Part shown: positions 33,985 through 41,583 of the stretch, piece after piece
How the letters are laid out: every line of letters begins with the position of its first letter
Position numbering within the stretch: position 1 is the first letter of the stretch
NCBI GenBank assembly: GCA_051651625.1
Contig: JBOFSQ010000065.1
Span: 62,001-126,000 of the forward strand
Direction of reading: 5' to 3'
DNA from: JBOFSQ01 sp051651625
GTDB lineage: Bacteria > Planctomycetota > Planctomycetia > Pirellulales > Thermoguttaceae
Length of the DNA: 64,000 nucleotides
The notes under the pieces: generated by a model
What the model was told of the DNA's origin: nothing
Databases searched by the model: none
Seen by the model: only the letters and a program-made list of their open reading frames with translations
Position numbers and translations under genes: made by a program

Positions 33985-34767
33985 ATGAAACAAAACGATC
34001 TCGATTCATGGAAGGAGCGTGTCGCGCTTTTGGAGGAGCGTCTCGACTCCGCCGAACGGATGACCGCACTCGGCGAGCTTGCGAGTACAACGACGCACGA
34101 GTTCAACAATATCTTGATGACGATCCTCAACTACGCGAAGATGGGGCTGCGTCACAACGACGAGGCGACGCGAACGAAGTCGCTCGAAAAGATCGTTGCC
34201 GCCGCGACGCGCGCCGCCAAGATTACGTCAACGATTCTCGGAATGGCACGCAATCGCAAGGGGCGTTACGAACCGACCGATTTGGTAACTCTCGTCGAAG
34301 ACACGCTCTTCTTACTCGAACGCGAGATGACGAAATATCGGATCGCCATCGAGAAGCGTTTCACGGCTGTCCCTGAAGTTGTGATTGATGGGAATCAAAT
34401 TCAGCAGGTCTTGATCAACTTGATGCTCAACGCACGTCAGGCGATGCCCGATGGCGGACGCCTCACGATCAAGGTTGCGTTTGATCGCCGCAGCGGAATG
34501 GTCGATTTGGTCTTGCGCGACTACGGAACTGGAATCCCCGCCGATATTTTGCCGCGTATTTTCGAGCCGCACTTCTCGACGAAGACGGTCTCCGATGGCA
34601 GCGGCGTCGGCGGTAGCGGTCTCGGACTTGCCAGTTGCAAAAAGATCGTCGAAGCCCACCGCGGACGCCTCCGCGTTGAGAGCAGTGTCGGAAAAGGGAC
34701 GGCGTTTACGATCAAACTGCCGGTACTTCAAGCTGGTGCAAGCAACGACGGTGTGAACGCGGAATGA
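33985..34767 (+). CDS. Soluble sensor histidine kinase
   Basis: A 260-residue kinase with no membrane segment and no clear sensor domain, only a short coiled-coil start. The HisKA box has phosphoacceptor His38 in T-H-E-F-N-N. HATPase motifs follow: the N-box L-I-N-L-M-L-N-A-R-Q-A-M, G1 D-Y-G-T-G-I-P, the F-box F-E-P-H-F-S-T-K and G2 G-S-G-L-G-L-A. It resembles NtrB-like kinases that receive signals through partner proteins. No response regulator is adjacent. ATG 33985 is preferred; an upstream in-frame ATG (33928) would add residues translated from repeats D4 and E. Confidence 0.85.
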   Translation: MKQNDLDSWKERVALLEERLDSAERMTALGELASTTTHEFNNILMTILNYAKMGLRHNDEATRTKSLEKIVAAATRAAKITSTILGMARNRKGRYEPTDLVTLVEDTLFLLEREMTKYRIAIEKRFTAVPEVVIDGNQIQQVLINLMLNARQAMPDGGRLTIKVAFDRRSGMVDLVLRDYGTGIPADILPRIFEPHFSTKTVSDGSGVGGSGLGLASCKKIVEAHRGRLRVESSVGKGTAFTIKLPVLQAGASNDGVNAE

Positions 34768-34770
34768 TAT

Positions 34771-34916
34771 TAGACTTGTTCGGAAACATTAAATTGGGGC
34801 GATGTGGTAGTTCTGGTTCGGCATAGCCGAACCCTCCAGTTATCATACGCCGTAGGCGTTTGGAGGGTTCGGCTATGCCGAACCGATGTGCGAGTGTAAG
34901 TTTCGGAACAGGTCTA
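34771..34916. repeat. Repeat A6: full copy plus a remnant of a second
   Basis: 34808-34916 is a 109-bp copy (TAGTTCTGGTTCGGC to AACAGGTCTA). Directly before it, 34771-34807 begins TAGACTTGTTCGGAAAC, the opposite end sequence of the family, so an older copy seems to have been interrupted or truncated. Confidence 0.8.
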
Positions 34917-35015
34917 TTAGTTTGTGCGAAGAGCCGCATTTTGGCCTTGACGCAAGGCGTGGTTTTGGGGACGATTCCGCAGCGTCCGTAACTGCTCCCA
35001 ACCCGCCTCACTATT

Positions 35016-35921
35016 TTGCCTCACTTCGTCATCTTACTCGTGTTAGCGGCTACTTTCGTGGTCGCTGATGAGCCGGTCCCGATTTGGTCGGGGTACGGCG
35101 GTGCGTCTGCGCCCGTAGCTGATGGCCAGTCGGCGTCGATTGGTCACGTTCAAAGCGGTTACGCAAACGTCGGCCTCAAGACAGGTTTTTCGCTGGCGGG
35201 GTTTGTGACAGACGACGCAACGCACGTCACTCTCAAGACCGATTACGCAACGCTGCGTCTCCCGAAGAGCAACATACTGTCGATTGACGCGCTCGCCGGT
35301 CCGCCCACCACCGCGACGGAAGTTGCGAACGACGACGCACTTCCGCAAGCGATCCCGTCCAGTAGCAACGACGACCCCGCACTCCGCGCTTGGAGTGAAA
35401 CGGTGCCGCTTTCCGTGCGAACGGCGTTTCTCAAAAAAGTGCAGCCGATTCTACTCTCGCGGTGCGGCGCAACCGACTGTCACGGGAGCGGAGCGACAAA
35501 CGACTTTCGCCTCGCCTCGCCTCGCCAACACACCAACGCCGCCATCGTCAACTTGAAAGCCTCGCTTCGACAACTCGATCTCATCGACCCGCTCGAAAGT
35601 CGCTTAATCACCAAACCGAGTACAACGCACGGCAAAATCGCCCCGCTGTTCAGCCGTTCACAGCAAACGCAGCTCAACGCAATCGTGCAGTGGGCCGACA
35701 CCGCTGTCGCGGAAGTTCCGAAAGACATCTTCGATCAACTTGTCGTAGAAGCACTCACAAAACCCGCAGTTCAGCCGCCGGCACGAGCGTCGTCTGCGGC
35801 GACGGAACACGCACGCGATACACTCAAGCCGAAACGATTCGAGGCGAACGACCCGTTCGACCCCGGCATCTTCAATATGATGTATCACACCGCAACAAGT
35901 ACAAGTCCAATTCGCCGATGA
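35016..35921 (+). CDS. Secreted protein with CX4CH heme-like motif
   Basis: A 301-residue protein with a short signal peptide. A single C-G-A-T-D-C-H site (about 151-157) inside a V-Q-P-I-L-L-S-R-C context resembles the cytochrome-c-like domain of planctomycete PSD1/DUF1549 proteins, except that two more residues separate the cysteines. It may bind heme or simply be disulfide-bonded. The start is TTG 35016; the frame opens only at 34992, so start and signal length are uncertain. The stop overlaps the ATG of the next gene as ATGA, implying coupling. Confidence 0.6.
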   Translation: MPHFVILLVLAATFVVADEPVPIWSGYGGASAPVADGQSASIGHVQSGYANVGLKTGFSLAGFVTDDATHVTLKTDYATLRLPKSNILSIDALAGPPTTATEVANDDALPQAIPSSSNDDPALRAWSETVPLSVRTAFLKKVQPILLSRCGATDCHGSGATNDFRLASPRQHTNAAIVNLKASLRQLDLIDPLESRLITKPSTTHGKIAPLFSRSQQTQLNAIVQWADTAVAEVPKDIFDQLVVEALTKPAVQPPARASSAATEHARDTLKPKRFEANDPFDPGIFNMMYHTATSTSPIRR

Positions 35922-37798
35922 CAAACGTCAACGCAGCAGCGCAAACCGCATCACAGCTATCGTCACCAGCACCGAGAATCAAACGGTGGTGGACGTTCCC
36001 AACGCAAATTTTCATCGTGGTTTGCGTCGTCTGTTGGATTGTTTCGCAGTACACGTCGCTGATTCCTCGCGCGATTGAGGTTGCGGTTTCGCGCGCGACA
36101 AGTGGCGATCTCAAGTGTGGTGCGTTTGGTGTACGTCCACTTGCCGAACAAGTCACGGTCGCAGAAATCGACTGGAAACACCGGCTCCGCGACGCGGTTG
36201 TCCAGCGAGTCACCGCCGAGAAGATAACCGCGAACGTCTCGCTTTGGGACTTGCTCTTTCGCCGCATTCACTTGCCGCACCTCACGATAGAGGGGAGTAC
36301 GGTGTCGATTAACGATGCAACGTCTCCTAATGTTGCACGGCAAGTTTTCGGACTCGCACCACTCATCCCGCAAAACGCGACGCGGCCACTAATCCGCGAC
36401 GAAGTCGCCCTCTTGCTCGCGGGACAACCCGATATGCTCACTCCGATTCTTGCACAAAAGTTGCAAACATATCGCGTCGCGCAAGAACTTCGCGCCAAGT
36501 GGCAACCGCAGTGGGACCGCGCCGAACAGATCGCGAAAACAATCCGTCAGCGGATCGACACCGTTCGCGCCTCGTCGGCAGACCCAGCAGGCGGCGGACT
36601 CGCCGCACTCCCGCAGATACTCGCCGAAGCGACAACGTTACAGCAGCAGATCAAAGACCTCGCCGACGACCTCGCCAAACTTCAGTCGCAAAGTCAAGGC
36701 GACATCGCGCGACTACAAGAAGCAATCGCCGCCGACAAACGAACGCTCCAGTCGCTCACGCTCCCGCCACTCGAACTCGATTCACTCTCCGAACAGTTGA
36801 TCGGTACCGACTTGATCACGATGATTCGGAACATTCTGGCCAACCAAAAAGAACTGTTTACCACACTGGAGGCGATTGAGTCGCCTGCGGAAAACGGTGC
36901 AAACGCCGCAAGCGAAACCGCGAATGATGCTGCGTCGTGGCGTCGTCGCATGCCGATTTCCGCAGGGCGAATCGACTTTGACGGTACGATTCTGCTCGGC
37001 GACTTTCCGCTTTACTATCGCGGTGTCGTCCGCGAAGTTGCACTGCCGCGAGATCGCACTTCGCAGCCGCTGACGGCGCAGATTTGTATCGATCCTGTCG
37101 CGGTGCCCGATACTGTCGCGGCTGCTTCAGATGCGGCGTCGGAACACTCGCCGCTCTACATTAACCTTGTCTCGACGTTTGAAGACGGACTTCCGCGTGA
37201 CCGCCTCACGATACAGCAACCGAGTTACCGCATGCCAGAGATGACGCTGGGCGATCAGCGGACACTCGCACTCGTCGTCGGTGCGATGAACGTTCGGATC
37301 GACGCAATTTTAGAACGTCACGGTGAAGCCGCGACGCTCTCGCTGCGTCTCGTCGGAGAAAACGCATCTATCCGTCCGATCTTTCCGCCACAACTTGCCG
37401 AGTCGCCAGTGGGACGACAACTCACATCGTCACTCGGCGGACTTCGCACCGTCATCGCCGACATTCGGATCGAAGACAGCAGTATAGAAAGTGGCGGCGA
37501 ACCAAAAATTGTTGTGCAAAGCAACGTCGCCGAACTGGTGTCGCGTTCACTGCAAGGAGTCATCGGTACGGAGTGGGATCGTGTTCGTGAATCGCTCTCG
37601 ACGTCGATTCAGCAGCAGTCGTCGGAAGTTCTTGCTGGTCTCACGGGTTCGCAGGGCGACGCCGTTCTCGAATCGCTGCGGAACCAGATTTCACCGCTTT
37701 TGCCAGCGATTCCCGCCACGATTCCGATTCTCCAAGACCGCGCCCCCGAAGTTGACAGAATCTGGGGGACAATTCGAGACGCTATCAAACAAAACTGA
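35918..37798 (+). CDS. Membrane-anchored protein, TIGR03545/AsmA-like
   Basis: A 626-residue protein with one N-terminal membrane helix (about 27-46) after a basic segment, then a region starting V-A-V-S-R-A-T-S-G and a W-D-L-L-F-R-R-I-H-L-P-H-L-x-I-E-G stretch as in AsmA/TIGR03545-type envelope proteins. The middle (about 170-270) is a long coiled coil and the C-terminal part is beta-rich. Such proteins work at the inner membrane facing the periplasm, often in lipid transport; the specific role here is unknown. ATG 35918 overlaps the stop of the heme-motif gene by 4 nt. A much longer in-frame ORF from 35462 is a read-through of that gene. Confidence 0.55.
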   Translation: MTNVNAAAQTASQLSSPAPRIKRWWTFPTQIFIVVCVVCWIVSQYTSLIPRAIEVAVSRATSGDLKCGAFGVRPLAEQVTVAEIDWKHRLRDAVVQRVTAEKITANVSLWDLLFRRIHLPHLTIEGSTVSINDATSPNVARQVFGLAPLIPQNATRPLIRDEVALLLAGQPDMLTPILAQKLQTYRVAQELRAKWQPQWDRAEQIAKTIRQRIDTVRASSADPAGGGLAALPQILAEATTLQQQIKDLADDLAKLQSQSQGDIARLQEAIAADKRTLQSLTLPPLELDSLSEQLIGTDLITMIRNILANQKELFTTLEAIESPAENGANAASETANDAASWRRRMPISAGRIDFDGTILLGDFPLYYRGVVREVALPRDRTSQPLTAQICIDPVAVPDTVAAASDAASEHSPLYINLVSTFEDGLPRDRLTIQQPSYRMPEMTLGDQRTLALVVGAMNVRIDAILERHGEAATLSLRLVGENASIRPIFPPQLAESPVGRQLTSSLGGLRTVIADIRIEDSSIESGGEPKIVVQSNVAELVSRSLQGVIGTEWDRVRESLSTSIQQQSSEVLAGLTGSQGDAVLESLRNQISPLLPAIPATIPILQDRAPEVDRIWGTIRDAIKQN

Positions 37799-37801
37799 AT
37801 A

Positions 37802-37836
37802 AGAACACGAAGCGTAAGCGAGTGCCCGAATCAGGA
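37802..37836 (+). repeat. Repeat E4
   Basis: GAACACGAAGCGTAAGCGAG and TGCCCGAATCAGG, directly followed by D5. Confidence 0.75.
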
Positions 37837-37840
37837 TAGA

Positions 37841-37859
37841 CTCCCGCTTACGCGGGAAT
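37841..37859. repeat. Repeat D5
   Basis: CTCCCGCTTACGCGGGAAT, one arm mutated. Confidence 0.7.
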
Positions 37860-37877
37860 GACGGGCGTGGTTAATCC

Positions 37878-38164
37878 ATCCGTGAGGGTGTAGTAAACTT
37901 TGCTTGCACGCGAACATTGTTTCGCTGCGTTTTCGCCCCAACGGGGCGTAAGAACTTAGCCGTGGGTGAGCGGTATTCCGCGAACCCACGGTACGCGAAC
38001 ACAACAACATATCAAGCCCCAACGGGGCGCAAGAATCGCAACGCTCAACAATGTTCTTACGCCCCGTTGGGGCTACGAATTCCGGTGGGCCACGCACCTT
38101 GCTGCCCCGTTGGGGCAAATACGTCATTCACGACTGCAAGAAAACTTTACTACACCCATCCGTG
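37878..38164. mobile_element. Repeat B3: MITE-like element with perfect 8-bp target duplication
   Basis: The element (37886-38156, 271 bp) starts GGGTGTAGTAAACTTT and ends AAACTTTACTACACCC, a near-perfect terminal inverted repeat. It is flanked on both sides by ATCCGTGA (37878-37885 and 38157-38164), an 8-bp direct repeat expected from transposition. The inner right arm with CACCCACGGCTAAG is missing relative to B1, so this is a deleted form. Confidence 0.88.
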
Positions 38165-38172
38165 ACCGCACA

Positions 38173-38898
38173 TCAGTTATAACTGAACGACGCTGGATAG
38201 CTCCCGTATGACGTAGCGTGTTTTTGTTCGGATTGGTTTTGGTTTGAGATTTGGTGTTTGATTGCGAGTTTGGCCATTGAGGCGACGAGGTACTGCGCGC
38301 GGCGTGTTACTTCGACTTCTGCGAGGATTGCACCTTTTTCGTCGGCGTCGATTTCAAACATTGATGCGAGCAGGTCGCAGATGTTTCCGAGCGGGACTTG
38401 CTGATTTGAAAAGAGCGACTTGAGTTGTTCAATCATCTCGGCTTGTACACCACCGGCGAGAAACAGGTCACGGGCGATGTTTCCGATGAGGAGCCGCAAG
38501 TGGTTGAGTTCTTCGTGGTCGGTTTCGTGCGTGACTTCTTCGTCTTCGTCGCAGATTTCCGCCGACCGTACACTACGCTGCTCGTTGAGCGCAATCGGAA
38601 CACCGACGCGAACGCGGTGCAATCCCATCAGCAGAAGGTGGATGTGTCCGTTGCTGTCGCGCTGCGTTGCGACAATTCGGCAGAGACACGCAACGTCGAT
38701 TGGTAGCGACGCAACACCAACCGAGATCAAGTGATTGGTTTGTAGTGCGGCCTCAACGAGGTCGATGTGTGACCGCTTGCTGACGCAGCACGCTGCCATC
38801 AACCGCGGGAACATAACAACACCATCAACCATTACGAGACGAGTCTTGTGGTCGAAGTCACTCACGGAAAAGAACAAGTTTTCGGGATCGAACGCCAT
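38173..38898 (-). CDS. Lon substrate-binding (LAN) domain protein
   Basis: A 241-residue protein resembling the N-terminal domain of Lon protease without ATPase or protease parts: V-V-M-F-P-R-L near the start, then A-A-L-Q-T-N-H-L-I-S-V-G-V and C-R-I-V-A-T-Q-R-D-S-N-G-H-I-H-L-L-L-M-G. Stand-alone LON-domain proteins are common but their role is unclear; they may bind misfolded proteins. The C-terminal 30 residues are polar, rich in Gln, Ser and Tyr. Divergent from nth, with a 75-bp shared promoter region. Confidence 0.72.
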   Translation of the reverse strand: MAFDPENLFFSVSDFDHKTRLVMVDGVVMFPRLMAACCVSKRSHIDLVEAALQTNHLISVGVASLPIDVACLCRIVATQRDSNGHIHLLLMGLHRVRVGVPIALNEQRSVRSAEICDEDEEVTHETDHEELNHLRLLIGNIARDLFLAGGVQAEMIEQLKSLFSNQQVPLGNICDLLASMFEIDADEKGAILAEVEVTRRAQYLVASMAKLAIKHQISNQNQSEQKHATSYGSYPASFSYN

Positions 38899-38973
38899 GG
38901 ACGTATTCCTGTCAAACGGAAGTCGTTAAAAGAAAACGCAAACAGACGGCCACAAGTATACAGAGGACTCACC

Positions 38974-39621
38974 ATGAAAAAAGGTAGACCCCAAAACCGC
39001 GTTACGGAAATTTTGGTCGCCCTTGAGGCGTACTTCCCTGCCGCCGAGTGCGCACTCGATTTCACCTCACCGATTCAGCTTCTTGTGGCGACGATTTTGT
39101 CAGCGCAGTGTACCGACAAACAGGTCAACCGCGTCACGCCGCGACTTTTTGAGTGCTGCAAAACAGTGAACGACTTCGTGAACATTCCGCGCGAAGAACT
39201 AGAAGACATCATTCACGCGACAGGATTTTATCGCGCGAAGGCGCGACACATCCAAGAGGCGTGTGCAGCAATCGTTACGCAGTATGGTGGTCGCGTACCG
39301 GAGACGCTCGCCGAACTTGTCACGCTCCCCGGTGTGGGACGCAAAACTGCAAACGTCGTTCTCGGTACGGCGTTTGGTGTTGCGGAAGGGATCGTCGTCG
39401 ATACGCACGTCGCGCGGCTCTCGCAGCGGATCGGACTTTCGGCTTCGCACGATCCGGTTCGCATCGAACGCGATTTGATCGCCGTCATCCCGCACGACTC
39501 GTGGATCGATTTCAGTCACCGTCTCATTCAGCTCGGACGAACTCACTGCAAGGCCAACCGCACCGACTGCGCGGCGTGTCCGCTGGAATCGCTCTGCAAA
39601 TCTGCGCATCGTTCGCGGTGA
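38974..39621 (+). CDS. nth: Endonuclease III, base-excision DNA glycosylase/AP lyase
   Basis: A 215-residue Nth. The helix-hairpin-helix L-P-G-V-G-R-K-T-A holds the catalytic Lys, the catalytic Asp is in V-V-D-T-H-V, and the [4Fe-4S] ligands fit C-X6-C-X2-C-X5-C near the C-terminus. It removes oxidised pyrimidines and nicks the abasic site. ATG 38974 has AGAGGA upstream and matches the usual length; a longer frame from 38848 is unsupported. The stop lies within an 18-bp tandem duplication next to the convergent gene. Confidence 0.95.
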   Translation: MKKGRPQNRVTEILVALEAYFPAAECALDFTSPIQLLVATILSAQCTDKQVNRVTPRLFECCKTVNDFVNIPREELEDIIHATGFYRAKARHIQEACAAIVTQYGGRVPETLAELVTLPGVGRKTANVVLGTAFGVAEGIVVDTHVARLSQRIGLSASHDPVRIERDLIAVIPHDSWIDFSHRLIQLGRTHCKANRTDCAACPLESLCKSAHRSR

Positions 39622-39650
39622 GACGTTCACACGCGGTGAGACGTTCACAC
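39615..39650. repeat. 18-bp tandem duplication over two convergent stops
   Basis: GCGGTGAGACGTTCACAC occurs twice, head to tail (39615-39632, 39633-39650). The first copy holds the nth TGA; the second holds the TGA of the minus-strand RNase HII-like gene. Confidence 0.85.
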
Positions 39651-40490
39651 AATTCGCCACCACGTTTCGTCGCGGACATTGAGGCGGTGTTGTGTGGCGG
39701 AGATGTCGCGGCGGAAACGTGCGGCGTCAACAGGATACCCCGCTGTCGGCGCAATGTCTGCAACGTGCGTTTGCCAAAACTCGTTGAAGAGACGCATCGA
39801 AAGTTCGCGGCAATACTTCGCGTAAAGCGACGCAAGCGCAACCTCTGGAAACGATTCGCCCTTCGCACAAAATACAAACGTCTTGTAGTCGCAACGATAC
39901 TCGCTCAACGCCAACGACTCGCAGGACGTTTCCCAAAGGCCATCATCGATCTGCTCGTTCAGAAGTGAGGCATATTTGTTGCGTCCACCGTGTTTGTCGC
40001 AGCGAACGAACACGTCGCCTTCGTTTGGAAGAACTCCGGCGACGAGCGAGAGCGTCGCACGCGATAAGAGCGTACTCTTGTTGACGCCAGACGCAATGGC
40101 GCAGTTAAACTCTTCGGGAAATACGATTCGCAAACGAACGTCGTCGAGGTCGCCGAGTGCGGCGGCAGCGGCGTCGATTGCTTGTTGCGTCGCTGCACAC
40201 GGGAGCACAACGTCGCAACCGTGTTCCCAAAATGGTAACACCGTTGTCTGCGTCTGATTGAAAAGATCGCAAAGACTTCGGTACGACTTGACGTTGTGTC
40301 CGAGCGCAGCGAGCCCGCCGAGGCACGCAGCTTCGAGGCGTGCGAGCGACCCGCCACTGTGGTACATTTTTTTTGAGTCGCGCAAGAAACCGCGTGCCGC
40401 CGGTGGCGCGCACCACCGCGTCGCCGCAATCACCAGCGGACCGATGTTTGGGCCATAACCCGCTTCGTCTGTGCCGATGACGCACGTCAC
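39645..40490 (-). CDS. RNase HII-like protein with GYG in place of GRG
   Basis: A 281-residue protein of the RNase H-like fold. The N-terminal block G-T-D8-E9-A-G-Y-G-P matches the RNase HII D-E-x-G-R-G motif, with Tyr in place of Arg; D-S-K-K, a central R-C-D-K-H-G-G and a late S-L-Y-A-K-Y-C-R (SxxAK) follow. In RNase HII the GRG motif helps read the RNA-DNA junction, so the change may alter specificity. It is longer than typical RNase HII (about 200). GTG start overlaps the upstream TAT gene's TGA as GTGA. Last gene of the fucP operon. Confidence 0.72.
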   Translation of the reverse strand: MTCVIGTDEAGYGPNIGPLVIAATRWCAPPAARGFLRDSKKMYHSGGSLARLEAACLGGLAALGHNVKSYRSLCDLFNQTQTTVLPFWEHGCDVVLPCAATQQAIDAAAAALGDLDDVRLRIVFPEEFNCAIASGVNKSTLLSRATLSLVAGVLPNEGDVFVRCDKHGGRNKYASLLNEQIDDGLWETSCESLALSEYRCDYKTFVFCAKGESFPEVALASLYAKYCRELSMRLFNEFWQTHVADIAPTAGYPVDAARFRRDISATQHRLNVRDETWWRIV

Positions 40491-41092
40491 GCGAGTGAAG
40501 CGTCAATTCGACGCGCGATTGCAAGTCGCGTCTCGCTGACAAATGTTTCAGCGTCGTATGGCGAATCCAGTGCGAAGCAATCCCACTGTCCGCGACGGTG
40601 GTCGAGGAGATACGCAACGTTGTCGTAGGCAAGACCTGTGGCGTTACGACTCGTTCCGGCTTCGGTTTGCGTGAGCGAGACCAGTCCCGCCGGATACGCA
40701 GAACCGCGTACTACTTGTAGCGACGAATACGAATCGCTGCTCGGCATCATCAACCGCTCAATCCAGCAAGTCCAGCGTCGCTCCTCCGCCGCCGCGACAA
40801 CTCGGTTACGCCTCGACGAGACAACCCATCCTTGACCAGCGAGAAGCAGAACCACTTCCACGTCTCGCGACGACTCCGCCGCGATCCGTTCAAAGATCGC
40901 CTTCTCGGAACGAGAGCGGCGTGTAGACAAAGCGGCGAGGTTGATCTTCCAAAACTGTCGCGGCGGCAGCAATACGTTATGCGAATCTTGCGCCGCAGCA
41001 GCAGTAATAACACTGCCGCCGCCGCCCAAAACTCCCGCTCCAACTGCCGCACCGCACGTCAAACAAAAATCGCGTCGTGTTATTGTTGTCAT
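40487..41092 (-). CDS. TAT-signal protein of unknown function
   Basis: A 201-residue protein starting with a twin-arginine signal (T-R-R-D-F-C-L-T-C-G, then a Gly/Ala-rich hydrophobic run to about 37). The mature part has no motif that I recognise; it includes a conserved-looking W-T-C-W-I-E-R and N-V-A-Y-L-L-D-H-R. It is coupled at both ends: its ATG is 3 nt after the fucU stop and its TGA overlaps the next gene's GTG. A periplasmic protein in a sugar-uptake operon is plausible, but function is unknown. Confidence 0.65.
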   Translation of the reverse strand: MTTITRRDFCLTCGAAVGAGVLGGGGSVITAAAAQDSHNVLLPPRQFWKINLAALSTRRSRSEKAIFERIAAESSRDVEVVLLLAGQGWVVSSRRNRVVAAAEERRWTCWIERLMMPSSDSYSSLQVVRGSAYPAGLVSLTQTEAGTSRNATGLAYDNVAYLLDHRRGQWDCFALDSPYDAETFVSETRLAIARRIDASLA

Positions 41093-41095
41093 ATT

Positions 41096-41530
41096 TTAAG
41101 AGGTTGGCGTGACGCCTTTTTTGAGGAGAATGTTGCCGTATTTGGCGGTGTCGCCAGTCATCACGACACAAAACGCCTGCCGCGCGCGTTCGTAAAACTC
41201 GAAACGATCAATGCGTTCGATTGGTGGTGTTTTCGGGGCGTGTTTGTCGATCACCTTCCGATAACGCGGTTCGACGCCGGGGTCGGCGGTGTCGCCTTCC
41301 ATCACCGCCATCATCGCAACCGGTGCCTTGACCGATGCGTCTAGTGCGATGAGTGGCAAGATCGCGTCGAGCATGTCGGCGACGAGAAGACCATCGGCGC
41401 GAATCACATTCTCGTTGACCGAGTTGCCGGGGAAGTGGGCGTCGGCGAGAATGATTTCATCACCGTGCCCCATTTCGCAAAGCGTTGCCAGCAAGTCGGG
41501 CGAGAGAAGAGGCGAGATTCCTTTGAGCAT
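41096..41530 (-). CDS. fucU: L-fucose mutarotase / RbsD-FucU family
   Basis: A 144-residue FucU-type mutarotase, which interconverts alpha and beta anomers of fucose or ribose. Family marks: the start M-L-K-G-I-S-P-L-L-S-P-D-L-L, then M-G-H-G-D-E-I-I-L-A-D-A-H-F-P, and a late Y-G-N-I-L-L-K-K-G. Start 41530 has AAAGGA 9 nt upstream; a longer frame reaches 41587. It follows fucP by 53 nt, supporting a role in L-fucose use. Confidence 0.92.
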   Translation of the reverse strand: MLKGISPLLSPDLLATLCEMGHGDEIILADAHFPGNSVNENVIRADGLLVADMLDAILPLIALDASVKAPVAMMAVMEGDTADPGVEPRYRKVIDKHAPKTPPIERIDRFEFYERARQAFCVVMTGDTAKYGNILLKKGVTPTS

Positions 41531-41583
41531 GAGAGTTGTCCTTTCGTAAATTGGGGTTGGAGAGAAAATAGTTTTGTAACCGT

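Larger units (their letters stand above)
37799..38172. other. Convergent intergenic region with E4, D5 and B3
   Basis: Nothing but repeats: E4, D5, then the complete element B3 with its target duplication. Confidence 0.7.

Noticed and set aside
35462..35917. 152-residue N-terminal extension of the TIGR03545-like protein
   Set aside because: It overlaps the heme-motif gene in another frame, is Arg/Ser-rich, and the membrane helix starts shortly after ATG 35918.
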